Positions 12,180 to 22,974 of a DNA stretch of 64,000 nt are shown one piece after another. A program made the translations under genes and the position numbers. The DNA is taken from NCBI GenBank assembly GCA_050084985.1, contig JBITNC010000001.1:10230001-10294000 (forward strand), in the 5' to 3' direction. How positions within the stretch are numbered: position 1 is the stretch's first letter; each line of letters opens with the position of its first letter. The DNA comes from Nageia nagi (lineage: Eukaryota; Pinophyta). Below the pieces are notes generated by a model that searched no databases, was not told where the DNA came from, and saw only the letters and a program-made list of their open reading frames with translations.

Positions 12180-12870
12180 ATAAATTCATATCATACGGTA
12201 CTGATCCTAATTATAATGTTGTGTGGTTATTTCTTGAAGTGGAGGGCATATCTTTCGGAGTCATTAATGTTTATGCATTGAATGATACCCTGGAAAGATG
12301 TAAGTTATGGCAATGGTATGTGATGTCACTTCTATTGGAAATTTGGCTTATGTGTGGAGATTTTAATATGGTGGAAAAGGTATCTTAAAAGATCAGTTCT
12401 AGTCCTAATAACTGGGCCCTTAGGGAACAAGATGCATGGTTCTTTATCAAACATAAGTTAAAGTTGGTAGACCCTAGTTTCAACTTTAATGCGAACCTTT
12501 TTTTGTATTATCTTTGGTATACGTGGTCCATTATTCAAGTTGGCCATGCGTGTGTTATCAAACAGCTTGATCATGCTATGCTTTTTGAACATTAAGAATT
12601 CTCCTTTTCCTGGTGGATTCCCTCAGTCCCATTCATGGAAATAATTTTAGGCCTCACCTCATCTGATCATACCTCCATTACTTTTAGAATTCATATTACC
12701 TCATTACCTCAGAGGCATTTCAAATCTTAGTTCTTCCTAAATAATTCTTTCTTACAGAGTGATATTACGTTATGCCGCATTCCTAAATACTTCTTTCTTT
12801 CTTTCTTGCATAGTGATATTTCAAAGTGTTATACTTCTTTCTTTCTATTCACTTGAATGTCTCAAACAAA
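12180..12870 (+). pseudogene. LINE ORF2 endonuclease fragment
   Basis: The frame reads VWLFLEVEGISFGVINVYAL, then LMCGDFNMVEKVS (GDFN metal-binding motif), TWSIIQVGHACVIKQLDHAM and finally GLTSSDHTSITFRI (SDH motif). These are the landmarks of an APE-type endonuclease, which nicks target DNA to prime reverse transcription. Unlike the LINEs at 15240 and 58770, this copy keeps SDH. Stops and the loss of the RT domain make it inactive. Confidence 0.75.
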
Positions 12871-12950
12871 GATACATATGACATTGTTATTGATCTTGTA
12901 CCTTTTTTGAATCTGCATAAAATTGGTGTAAACTCTCAAAAACCTTGATA

Positions 12951-13670
12951 GCATGCGATATGATTGAGAATATAACTTGGATAGCCATGTTGGTGATGTC
13001 ACCATTGTTGATGTCAACATATGTTTATTTGAGGCATGCTTATAATTCTACGTGATATTTGATATTATTATTAATAAATAATAATATTTTGTAAGGTTGT
13101 CAATTTCCTTCAATAAGAATATGATAGTCTTCAGGAGAGACTAGTAACAAAACAAAGTGTTTACTAAAATGTATTATATGACAATTTTGACTAAGCAATA
13201 ATGCATATGTACTTAACATAATATATTATGATAATAAAGTAAAATGAAGGATCCATGAGTAAATATTAAATATTTTTTAAAAACTAGCATATGTGAAATC
13301 AAAGTATCATATAAGAAGTCAAACACTAATGATCAACAATGAATAGGTGAAATTCTTCGAATTTGTGCCAAATAATGCGTATAAACATGTAAAGTGGAGT
13401 GGTGGATATCATGATGTGCACATTAATCTCAATTTTATGTTTAGCATTACCTTCAACATTGTAAAGGTAATGAGTATACAATATATAAAATATAAAATAG
13501 AATCAATATTTAATGACCTCTAAACCTATTGATTTGTAGGATCTATCAAGAGTTTTTAAATATAACTAATGTAAAAGATAGAAGTGGAACTTTGAAATGA
13601 TGTCTTCACATCTCATTCTCTCCCAACTACCCTACCAAAAATAGTATTATATATATATATATATATATAA
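12951..13670. repeat. repeat R1, right part, and 3' flank of UGT copy 1
   Basis: The start (ATAACTTGGATAGCCATG) matches R3 at about 54635 and, less closely, R2 and R4. From about 13260 it matches 56960-57330, which lies downstream of the other UGT copy; agreement by eye is roughly 90% with small indels. This shows that the UGT and its 3' flank were duplicated together. No coding region is seen. Confidence 0.8.
13648..13669. repeat. (AT)n microsatellite
   Basis: About eleven AT units lie directly next to the left arm of the inverted duplication at 13671. Confidence 0.9.
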
Positions 13671-13879
13671 TCAAAAGGGAAAAGAGTTCCGACTCACTGC
13701 ACAACGACTTAGGAAAGGAAGCAGTTGAATTCCTCTAAGAACTAAAGGCCAAGCACGTTATTCTTCTAGTGTTGGAGATGCGAGAAAGTTGAGGAAGGCC
13801 TGAAGGCTCTTGTGAGAAGATCCAACTGCTTCCTTTCCTGAGTCGTTGTGCAGTGAGTCGGAACTCTTTTCCCTCTTGA
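13671..13879. repeat. 57-bp inverted duplication at the UGT 3' end
   Basis: Positions 13671-13727 are the reverse complement of 13823-13879 with about two mismatches, separated by about 95 bases. The right arm is UGT coding sequence (encoding QEGKEFRLTAQRLRK). The left arm lies beyond the UGT stop and has no counterpart beside the other UGT copy at 57441. Hence the left arm is a newly made inverted copy. Confidence 0.9.
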
Positions 13880-14512
13880 CCTTCAATCATGGCCCTCACA
13901 GCCTTTGCTATCTGTTCTCTATCCACTAACCCATCGTCAGATTTCGCTTTCAAGTTTAATCCAACCCTCCACTGTTGCACGAGAAGCTTCCTGTTGAGGT
14001 ATTGATCAGACCATTGCGGAAATGCGATCACAGGAACGCCCAAGCTCAGGCTTTCTGTCGTCGAATTCCATCCGCAATGGCTAATGAATCCTCTCACCGC
14101 AGGATGACTCAGCACTGAGAGCTGAGGCGCCCATGAAATTATGAGCATTCTATCGTTTCATCGATCCAAGAACTCTGGAGGCAAAATGTCGGAGGCAACT
14201 TTGCCGTGAAGAAGATCGAACCTGACCACCCACAGAATGAACTGCCCACTCTCCAACAAACCCATCGCGACCTCCTCCAGTTGGGATTCAGAAATGTTTA
14301 CGAGGCTGCCGAACGACACATAAAGAACTGAGAATTGGGGCTTGCAATCCAGCCATCCGATGCAGTCGGAGGCCTTGAAGAGGCTTGAATTCAGCAGTAT
14401 ATCATCGGATGAGACCTTGTGATTGTCGTCCTCTCTATCCTTGAAAAGAGCAAGGGAGAGCCATGGACCAATGCATGTAATGGGGGCTACATCTTGGATT
14501 GCATCCCTCGCT
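13735..14512 (-). pseudogene. UDP-glycosyltransferase pseudogene, copy 1
   Basis: Family 1 plant UGTs transfer a sugar from a UDP-sugar to small acceptors in the cytosol. This minus-strand fragment is the C-terminal half. It includes LYVSFGSLVNISESQLEEVA and the full PSPG donor-binding box (WAPQLSVLSHP ... HCGWNSTTES ... PQWSDQ). It is broken by a TGA at 14158-14160 where the other copy has Leu. It is cut off at 14512, in the codons after APITCIGP, where unrelated DNA begins. Near the C-terminus the family-like reading (GSSHKSLQAFLNFLASP, stop at 13758) is out of frame with the PSPG box, so a frameshift has occurred. It differs from copy 2 (57441-58760) at about 14 of about 640 positions. Confidence 0.9.
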
Positions 14513-15226
14513 AAAGTTAAACAACTTGTGAGTTATAGTTGATGATTTAAATTATTTACCAATCATCTAGTAAACGGATGATGGTTCTTAGATGCTTACT
14601 CAAGAGATCATTGATGTCAATGTCAATATTTTTGGGAGTTCTCAAATAATTTAACTTAGAAAGATTATTTTAAATATCATATGTAAGGTATTCATGCAAT
14701 AAAAATTTTGCATGATCATATATAGATATGTTAAGGTTAGACCTAAAAAGTTTGTCCATAATTTCATGTTAAATTGGTCAAACAAAAACTTGAGAATATT
14801 CATCCCAAGGTTTCTCTCATGTTTAAAGAATAATCATAAAATCTCTTGTATACATGATTGATTCAACCCTTTAACTATCATAAGTGGATATCAAATGTGT
14901 TACTTATATGAAAAAGATTAGAAAAATTCATATTTGGATAATACTAAAGATGATGTTGATATCATTTTTCTTTTCAATGATTCAAAATATGAACAATGGT
15001 AAGATGTTAGAGTTATTATTTTCTTATCATAAAGAGTACCTATCTTTTTATCCTTCAAATTTACCTTCCCTTATACTAACAATGTGATCAAATATGAGTC
15101 ATATGAAACCTCAAGATTATCGCCTACCTTTGAATGTCAAAAAGATTAAAAATATTAGTGATTCTATATTAATCTTTAACCAAATCGAGTAAGACTATTA
15201 ATGTAAATATAAAATATTATTAAGTA
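14513..15226. other. AT-rich stretch between UGT copy 1 and LINE
   Basis: No recognisable gene. Homology to the other UGT locus ends sharply at 14512. One short open stretch (14884-15087) has low-complexity, AT-driven composition and no family match I know. This may be the decayed left part of the older CACTA element, but no CACTA terminus was found here. Confidence 0.4.
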
Positions 15227-15239
15227 ATCATTATCAAGT
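15227..15239. repeat. LINE target-site duplication, left
   Basis: ATCATTATCAAGT is repeated exactly at 19071-19083, directly after the A-rich tail of the LINE. Confidence 0.9.
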
Positions 15240-15489
15240 AGGCAAAAAGGAAAAGAGACATCTGGATGACCATCTCCACAATTAAATTTTGGCACCAAAA
15301 AAATTAAACGTCATAGGTGGGAACATACACCACCATAGCTGGTGGCACCGAGAGTGTCCATGGTGCTCACTTGAAACAGTTTTTCCGAGATGCAGTGTGC
15401 ATTAAGGGCCCCGCTTCCCAGTGGGCATCAGGCTCCCAACAACGTTACAGGAGGATACGAAAGTTGAAGGAATTCCTAGTATTGTGGGT

Positions 15490-16215
15490 GAAAACCTTAA
15501 TGCCATTTACAGTTTGGTAGAGAAGCAAGGAGGGACTCGAAAGTTGAAGAAGTGTGATAAGGATTTAAATGACTTCATTGCAAGAAGCCAATTATTTGAG
15601 CCTCCTTGTAAGAGGGGTTGCTTTACATGGTCTAATAAATGCTCCAAGGATTTCAAAGTACTCAAGAAGTTGGACAGATTCCTTTTCACTCATCATTGGA
15701 TATAAAAGGATATCCTTCTTCAATCGGAAGTTCTCTCCATTGGCAGTTCAAATCATTGGCCAATCCAAGAAAATGTGGAGTTAGAGGATAGATACAGAGG
15801 TCCCCCTTTCCACTTTGAGAGAATGTGGCTCCAACATGAATCTTTTACAGATCTAGTTGAAGGCTTGTGGCTAGAGGATACTCATGTTTATGGCACATGC
15901 ATGTACAAATTCACTTACGAATTAAGTAAGCTGAAGGAAAAATTGAAGCAATTGAATAAGTCTTCTTTTGGTCATGTATTAGAGAACAGAGTAGTAGTGG
16001 TACAAGAATTGCAACTAGAGGAAGAACAACTCCAGATTGAGCAGGACACCCCACTTTTAGAACAAGAAAAGGCTCTACTAAAAAAGCTAAACGAGGCCTA
16101 CCTAGCAGAGGAGATTTTTTGGAAACAAAATTCAAGACTACAATGGTTGCAAGAGGGGGATCATAATACCAAATATTTCCATGCATCCACCATAGCTCAC
16201 AAGGCAAACAATTGA
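15490..16215 (+). pseudogene. LINE ORF2: endonuclease end and linker
   Basis: Frame pieces read NLNAIYSLVEKQGGTRKLKK, GCFTWSNKCSKDF and LKKLDRFLFTHHW, followed by a stop, then ILLQSEVLSIGSSNHWPI. The last block is the position of the SDH motif, here S-N-H. The long frame 15775-16215 holds the linker, including FHFERMW, LKEKLKQLNKSSFGHV and WLQEGDHNTKYFHASTIAHK, which is the conserved block just before the RT domain of plant LINEs. Confidence 0.85.
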
Positions 16216-16398
16216 ATATCAAAGCTTATCACTTCTGCAGGTCAAGCTCTTACCTCTCCTTATGATTTAAATGACCATATTGTAATTTTTTTTTTCAAAA
16301 CTTACTATCGGAAGAGGACCAATGTAGGTCAGCAAACCAAGGTCAGTTTTTGAATCTAGTCATCCCAAGCCAAAATACAATGCTTACCAACTCAATTT

Positions 16399-17744
16399 TT
16401 GAGGATGAGGTTACTATTGCAAATGTCAAAAATGAAAAGCTATGGAGCTCTAGGGCCTGATGGTTTTCCTCCAGGGTTTTACCAACATTTTTGGAACTCG
16501 TTAAACGATGAGGTAGTGAATGTGGTGAGAGAATCTTTTGATTCCAAACAAATGTTGGGTCAGATCAATCATACATTTTTTACCCTGATTCCAAAAGTCT
16601 CATATGCTCTATCTATTAATGTTTTTTGTCCAATTCCCAGTGTAACTACATCTACAAGATCATATCCAAGGTGGTTGCTAATAGATTAAAATAAGTGCTT
16701 CCTTACATAATATCTGAGGAATAAAAAGAATTTGTTCAAGGAAGATAATTGATGGATGAAGCAATACTCATTCATGAATTGATCCATTCCTTAAGTAAGC
16801 ATAAGAGTAAGGGGTTGCTGATGAAGCTCGGTATGAGAAAAGCATTTGATCATGTAAACTGGGTCTTTTTGGCACGGCTGATGGAGAAATTTGGCTTTGC
16901 TTCTGGTTGGATCCAATGGATTTGGGCTCTAATTAGTGGCTCATCTTTCTTAGTCTTGGTAAATGGATGTGCTCAAGGCTTCTTTCAGAGCTCTCAAGGG
17001 ATGAAATAAGATGATTCATTGTCTCCTTACTTGTTTATTATAGTATCAGATACTATGGGAAGGGTTTTAAGAAACCTTCAGTATACAAGTAAGATTAAGG
17101 GTCTGCTAGTTAATTATGTTTTTCCTCTGATGACTCATTCTCATTTCGTATATGACACACTTCTAACAATTTATCCCTCCATCCAAGAAGTTCACATGGT
17201 AAAAAAATCTCCTCAATGCATATGAGATAGCATCAGGACAGGCTGTAAATTATGAAACATCTAAATATATGGTATTAATCTTCATCAACCATTCCTCCAG
17301 TTGATGTCTGACAAAACCAAAATGAATATAGATACCTTCCCTAGTAGGTATCTAGGAATACCATTGCTACAAGGAGGACAGGTAGGAGGCTTCTGGGAAA
17401 AGGTAAAAGTCAAGCTATCCTCAAAGCTAGAGAGTTGGAAAGTGAAGTGGTTGTCCATAGTAGGTAGGTTGGTGAAGATTAAATATATCTTGAGCACTAT
17501 GGTCATTTTTTGGATGGGGGCATTTTGGATCTCATATAAAATATTACTTCAAATAGAGCATATAATGATAGAATTCCTTTGGAAAGGTAATTTAGAAACA
17601 AGGAATATCCATTTGGTAGCCTGGGATGTGGTATGTTTTGATTTAGGCAAAGGTGACCTGGGTATAAAAAAGCTCAAAGTGATGAACGAAGCTCTACTCA
17701 AGAAACATATCTGGAGGATCCATTCAGATCACACTTCACTCTAG
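16399..17744 (+). pseudogene. LINE reverse transcriptase domain
   Basis: Pieces in order: SYGALGPDGFPPGFYQHFW (RT block 1), HTFFTLIPKV, LMKLGMRKAFDHVNWVFL (block with the first catalytic Asp of the usual DxxKAFD, here GMRKAFD), VLVNGCAQGFFQSSQGMK, a stop, then SLSPYLFIIVSD. The catalytic FADD box is decayed to HFVYDTLL at about 17142-17168. RYLGIPLLQGG and the thumb-like region follow at 17301-17744. It would synthesise cDNA at the nicked target; several stops and the lost FADD box make it inactive. Confidence 0.85.
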
Positions 17745-18239
17745 AGTCAGGCTATAAGGTCCAAATACTTAGATAGTGACCAAGCTGAATGAGTATTTAT
17801 AGTGAAAGATACTCCAATTGAATCCATGGTCTAGAATGGCTTATGGAAGGTTCTTCCCTTAATAGTCCAATTCTTTAAATGGGTAGTTGTTGTTGGTGAC
17901 AAGGTCAATTTCTGGCAAGATACTTAGGTATCAAATCATCCCCTCTTAGAACTAAATAACTTCTTAAAGCTACAAGAATATATGACTAGGCAATGGGGAG
18001 AGCTCATTCAAGACTATTGGCAATGGGCAGAGATTAATGGGGTAAGGCAAAAGGTATGGTGTAGTTTGGACCCTATTCCTCCTGACCTTATCAATGAATA
18101 TAGAGCACTAGATACATAACTTTGATTATACAAAATACAACCTGATGGGACTAATCACTTAGTCTGGACCAAATCACCATTAGGGAGCTACTTCGTTAGT
18201 TCAACATTCAAGGCCTTCTCCAATTCAACCCCTACAAAG

Positions 18240-18640
18240 TCCCCCCTGTAGTTTGGAAGCAAGTGTGGTCATCTAAAGCCTATCCAAAGGAAAAGTTCTT
18301 TCTCTGGACCTCAGTTCATGACAAAATCTTATCGGGTGAGCAATTACATCGATGAGGTTGGCTCGAGATATCAACTTGTGTTTTATGTGGAGAAGCTCCA
18401 AAAATAGGTTCCCATCTCCTACTACATTATGAATTCACCTCCACAATTTGGAACCTTTTATTCTCAGTTTTTGGCATCCAATGGGTTACTCCTCATTTAG
18501 TGGGGGCTCTCCTACAGTCATGGCATCATCCTTCAACCAGTTTCATCCCCCTATTTTTATGGAAAGCTTCCCCAACAATGCTTCTATGGAGCAGTTGGTT
18601 AGAATGAAATAGGAGAATGTTTCAAAGAACCCACTCCCCT
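18240..18640 (+). pseudogene. LINE C-terminal zinc-binding (zf-RVT) region
   Basis: The frame reads VWKQVWSSKAYPKEKFFLWT, one stop, then CVLCGEAPKIGSHLLLHYEF and IWNLLFSVFGIQWV. This matches the zf-RVT domain at the end of plant LINE ORF2 (W....P.K...F.W.......L.......WC..C....E...HLF..C). One His/Cys of the motif is changed (HYEF for HC.F). Confidence 0.8.
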
Positions 18641-19070
18641 GTTGAAACGCTCTAAAATAGACTCGATGGTCAATTGGAAAATATCTAGGTAGCCTCAAAT
18701 TCCAAAAATAATCACCCACTATTGATATGTCAATTTTTTTAGAATTGGTGATTCCTATCATCAGCAGCTCATGCTCCAAATTAAAGTCTCGATGCTATAC
18801 CTCGTTTGGAACCAGATTGACATGCCTATGGAATAACAGTACTCTGCAGCACTCAAGAACAACTCTCTTTTGGACATTGCAATAGGGAACGATTATATCA
18901 CAAACCCCTTGATTCTCCTTATAAGCATTTCTTGCCAAGCCTAGCAGCAATCATTCATCTTGGAATGACATTGATATGTATTTCTTGTAGAATAAGATTT
19001 AGCCCCTAGATCTCCTTTGTAAAACGTTATTTAGTTAATACAAAGTTTTTTAAATTACCAAAAAAAAGTT

Positions 19071-19083
19071 ATCATTATCAAGT
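19071..19083. repeat. LINE target-site duplication, right
   Basis: Exact copy of the 13-bp sequence at 15227-15239; it follows the A-run that ends the LINE. Confidence 0.9.
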
Positions 19084-20302
19084 TGTTGGTACACCTTGAT
19101 AAATATTTCAAATTATAAGAGAAAAGTTATAATGATTTTATATAAAAAATAATTAATAAATTATTTTAGCTAATCCAATTCAAGAATGAATTATAATTTG
19201 ATAGGAATGCATGGGAAAGGCTTCAAATTGTTAACTTAATGCTAAAACTATGTTATCTCAAACTATAATTTACTAAATTATGATTTATATAATTTAGTAT
19301 ATTGAGCAAGGTTTGAGAAATTATAAGCAAAAGAAGCAAGGTTTTGGAGAACAAGAAAGAGTTCCAGAGTTGCGAGAAAGAACCAAGGTACATTTTCCTA
19401 CTTTCTTATTTTTATGTTGCACCCACATGACTACAAATTCATTTTAGCATTTGGAGGGGGGTAATTGCGATTTAATTTTTCGATTTTATGGTGCATTATT
19501 GAGAATTTCATAAGTATATCTCAATTTTTGCCAATAAACATATGAAACCCTCTAAAATTGCAAAACCCTACCATATGTAGTGTAAATTCATTAGAAATTA
19601 AACAATGCAAGTAAAAATGTACTTACTTGTGTGCAAATTTGGAATAATGGAGAGGAAATAGCTAGAAACCTTTTCTTTCAGCAACAAAATGCAAAACCAT
19701 GTCAGTAAACATGCAAAAAAAAAAAACATAAGTTAGAATTGAGTTAAATGAGCTAGAATTCGAGTTAAATCTGTTAGAAGGCAATTACTTGGTGCTCTCT
19801 TGCTCGAAAATTAAATTTCAACCCCCTTTGACCCAGAAATGATTCTAAAGAAAGTGACAAGTGACCCCTTTTTTATTTTTAAAATTGTTAATACAAAAGG
19901 ACATAAAAAGGGATGCAAATTTGGGTCTAATTTTGCATCTAAAACTGATTATTTAAAAAAAAAAAAAAAAAAAGTTTAAAATTAAGGCTAAATTTTAATC
20001 ATTAGGGTTAGTGGTTAGGGTTATGATTAAAACTGTTGCAATTCATCAAATCAAAGTTATCATATCGCCCAGATATATACAAAGCTTGTCAATGCAAGTG
20101 AGAGGGTCCCAACCCATCATAGACTAGCATGGTTGAGTTCAAACATTTATAAACTTTAATTTTTATAGACTTAAATTTTTTTATAAATTTAATTTTTTAT
20201 AAACTTAAAATTTTATAAAATTATATTAAAATTAAGGTATTAATTATATAGGGTTAGTGTCAATTTTATTAAATTATAGGGTTAGGGTTAGTAGTTAAGG
20301 TT
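19084..20302. other. left remainder of older CACTA element (inferred)
   Basis: No coding region is recognised. The end of this stretch (about 19995-20035 and 20262-20302) consists of TTAGGG-like repeats that continue at 35988 on the far side of the inner CACTA element. It must therefore belong to the same host sequence as 35988-45164. At 19615-19630 the minus strand offers a GTAAGT splice donor, which mirrors a donor at about 26055 in the inner element. A poly(A) run lies at 19956-19972. Confidence 0.45.
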
Positions 20303-20338
20303 CATTACTACATTTTGTGGGTTTTGTATCATACAATG
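20303..20338 (+). repeat. left terminal inverted repeat of inner CACTA
   Basis: CATTACTACATTT is perfectly inverted against 35975-35987; the next 23 bases are imperfectly inverted (TATCAT and AATG blocks conserved). The first bases are CATTACTA rather than the classical CACTA. Confidence 0.85.
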
Positions 20339-20439
20339 TGTCAAGATGCAGTGTATTTTTTTCTTTTTCTTGGTCTCTTGTTGACGCTTCACACAATGCT
20401 AAGGGCACTATCAACCCATGAATCAAGAAATGCGTTAAT

Positions 20440-20705
20440 ACAATTTTTTCTTTCATCAACCAAAATGTTAAGAGTTTGACTCATGAAATATCATAACTCT
20501 GACTCATAAAGCATCAAGTACTCTGACTCATAGAATGTTAATACTTTGACCCATAAAATGTCAATACTTTGACTCATAAAACGTCAATACTATGACTTAA
20601 AATGTCAATACTTTTACTCATAAAACGTCAATACTAAGATTCATAAAACATCAATACTTTGACTCATAAAATGTTAATACTTTGACTCATAAACTGTCAA
20701 GTTTT
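20440..20705. repeat. 23-bp tandem repeat, subterminal
   Basis: About eleven units of GACTCATAAAATGTCAATACTTT-like sequence (period 23, e.g. starts at 20525, 20548 and 20571). Subterminal repeats in CACTA elements are the usual binding sites of the element's TNPA-type protein; that role is inferred here. Confidence 0.85.
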
Positions 20706-20988
20706 GCTTCGTAATTCAAAAAAATAAATTATTTATTATTACTATTTATTATTTCTTTTTTTTGTGTAGTGTATAATACATTTGAATACATTAATCATAA
20801 TATATATACATTCGAGATGCATTCAAATAATACATTAAAATGTAAACGTAATATAAATACATTCAAATAATATAGTAAAAGATACATTCAATTTTAAACA
20901 TATAAGCATAATAAGAATAAAACTTAAAACACATTATGTATAAATAATATAACACACTAAATTAATAATCAGATGTGTATAATTAGGA

Positions 20989-21190
20989 TCAATCAACAAA
21001 AAATGTTTACATTGAGTGTACAAATGCATGGTAATGGATCAACAAAAAATATCCACGTTAAGTGTACAAATGCATGGTAATGGGTCAACAAAAAATATCC
21101 ATGCTGAGTGTATAAATGCATGGTAATGGGTCAACCAAAAATATCCACATCGAGTGTACAAATGTATGGTAATGGGTCATTCAATATCAT
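20989..21190. repeat. 46-bp tandem repeat
   Basis: Four units of GTGTACAAATGCATGGTAAT plus GGGTCAACAAAAAATATCCA start at 21016, 21062, 21108 and 21154. The period is exactly twice that of the neighbouring 23-bp array. It lies at the 3' end of the minus-strand gene. Confidence 0.9.
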
Positions 21191-22744
21191 GACCAAGCCT
21201 AGTGTAATCTTCATCATCTTTATCCATTCTGGCAATTTGCCATCCCTCCTGGTCACCCTCCTCTCAGTCACCCTTCTCGCGGTCACCCTCCTCTCGACCA
21301 CTCTCAGGTTGACCCTCCTCACCCTGCAAAGAATAATCAACTAAATATTAGTAAATAAGAAAAACTAAAAAATTTATAAGTCATTATTAAAATAATATAA
21401 TAAATTAAAAAACACCTAAATATTACTTACAGTATTGGAAGCTATTTTCAAGATTAATGCTTGAAAACCATTTTTCAAGGCAAATTTTACTTCATCTTTT
21501 GTAGGATACCTGCCATATTTATCATATTGCAAAAAAATATATTTGCTTAAATAATATTTTATGCATATAATTTAATTATATAACTATTCATGCATAAAAT
21601 ATGAAATAAATAATTTAATATACTTACATATCTTGTTTCGATCCCTACTTTTCTTGTTTTGGCTAACTTATGGGTATATGCCATTGAAGATGTGTTGTAT
21701 TGGGCATGCGTAGATTTTTCAAACCATGATGGTTCAACAATGGATTCTCTACGTGCTTCCTCCTCCTCCACCTTCTTCATCAGGCTCTTCCACACCTTCT
21801 TATAAACATCTGCAGGCCTACTTCCTTTTCATTGATTTTTAAGAAGTTTTTTTATTTTATTCCTTATTTTATCTCTCCTCTAATTTAAATTCTTGCCCAT
21901 ATGTTGCAATGCCAATTTTGGGTTCCATGCATCACCAAATTCTCTTTTCAAGATATCTATGGCCCTTTGTTTTGTTGCAAAATACATAATTTTTTAGAAA
22001 ATGAATTAAAAAATTAAGTAAAATGTACTATCAATATTAATTTATAAAAAAAAATTAAGTATAAAATTAAGCATATAAATTATATATATACTTGTTTCAC
22101 ATTTTTTCCACTCAATATCTATGGTGGGATCAAACTGGTGGAAATTGCATTTTGTGAGAGTATTATAAAAAATTTCTAAAATAAATATATATATTTTTAA
22201 AATCAATTCTTACCATTCCGATCTTTAATTACAACACCCTTCTCATCCACCTTAATCTCAATGTCATTAGTGCCCTTACATGTTGAAAATACTATCTCCA
22301 TATTGGCTGATTGTACATTTGCAATTGCCATATTACTTAGATTATCTTTATTGAATGTAACATTTAATTAAAAAAAGGTAACTTCAATCAATTTTTTAAA
22401 TTTAAAAAAATAAGTAATGTTACCATATGGTGATAATTCCATCGATGATGGTTGATCTACGCCAATAGCAGGCCTAGGAGATGAAGGTCCAATGCCCATT
22501 TATTTATCAATTTCTCTACCAAATCTCACTCCTTTATGTCCATTGCATGGTCATTTTGTATAGTTCAGCCATCGCCTTAGTCTGTTAAAAAGGTAAAAAA
22601 AATAAAGTCAAATTTCCTTTTGAAATGAATATTATTAAATAAAAATTGAATAAATCACATTCATAATTAAATACTTACAAAACCCTTCTTGCTTGCAGTT
22701 GAATTTGGAGGTTTTGGCTTATTTCCCCTCCTGGCATCATCCAT
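21190..22744 (-). pseudogene. minus-strand CACTA accessory gene, TNPA/Transposase_24-like
   Basis: A multi-exon minus-strand gene can be traced. The first coding exon 22744-22679 encodes MDDARRGNKPKPPNSTASKK and ends at a GTAAGT donor; the leader has a TTTATTTAG acceptor just upstream. The next exon begins at 22581 after TTTTAACAG. It reads, in a shifted frame with stops, PCNGHKGVRFGREID and GPSSPRPAIGVDQPSSMELS. Later exons encode NMEIVFSTCKGTNDIEIKVD (about 22300), ILKREFGDAWNPKLALQHMG (about 21950) and KVWKSLMKKVEEEEARRE (about 21780). The last exon, from 21323, is acidic (GEEGQPESGREEGDREKGD). The WKK.../EEEA... region resembles plant Ptta/En/Spm (Transposase_24) proteins, as expected for the second CACTA gene. 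Family assignment is tentative. Confidence 0.5.
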
Positions 22745-22974
22745 GATAATCACTAAATAAAGTTAATAACAAAAAATATTATTAGTATAAAAAATTTAAA
22801 ACTATTCAATTTAATAAACCTAACATAGTATGCCAATATTAAATTTATAAAAGTTATCATTGAGGTACATTGCAATATGCATACGATGGAAGAAATTTAA
22901 GATGTTAACTTTGTAAATGCAACATGCCTCTATTGTTTTAAGTTATATCAATTAGTTACAAAAATATTTATGGG

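Larger units (their letters stand above)
10536..12950 (+). mobile_element. LINE (L1-type) fragment, ORF1 plus endonuclease
   Basis: The fragment carries a DUF4283-type ORF1 and the start of ORF2 (endonuclease). Reverse transcriptase and a poly(A) tail are absent. It interrupts repeat R1, and about 600 bases of R1 are lost at the junction, so this may be a rearranged rather than a clean insertion. No target duplication was found. Confidence 0.75.
15240..19070 (+). mobile_element. LINE (L1-type), 5'-truncated, with target duplication
   Basis: Order: partial endonuclease, coiled linker, reverse transcriptase, C-terminal zinc-finger region, short 3' UTR and an A-run (about 19060-19067), all bounded by a 13-bp direct repeat. 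ORF1 and the N-terminal endonuclease are missing, as expected from incomplete reverse transcription. The first 250 bases (15240-15490) are GC-richer and do not read as endonuclease, so the 5' end may be chimeric. Frames are broken throughout; the copy is dead. Confidence 0.9.

Noticed and set aside
16399-16689. LINE RT as an active gene
   Set aside because: The FADD box is destroyed and frames are interrupted at several points.
14513-20302. Left terminus of the older CACTA element
   Set aside because: No CACTACTAGG-like sequence was found here; the end is either lost or outside the window.
20440-21190. A CRISPR-like array
   Set aside because: The units are contiguous without unique spacers of constant size, and the sequence is a plant transposon.
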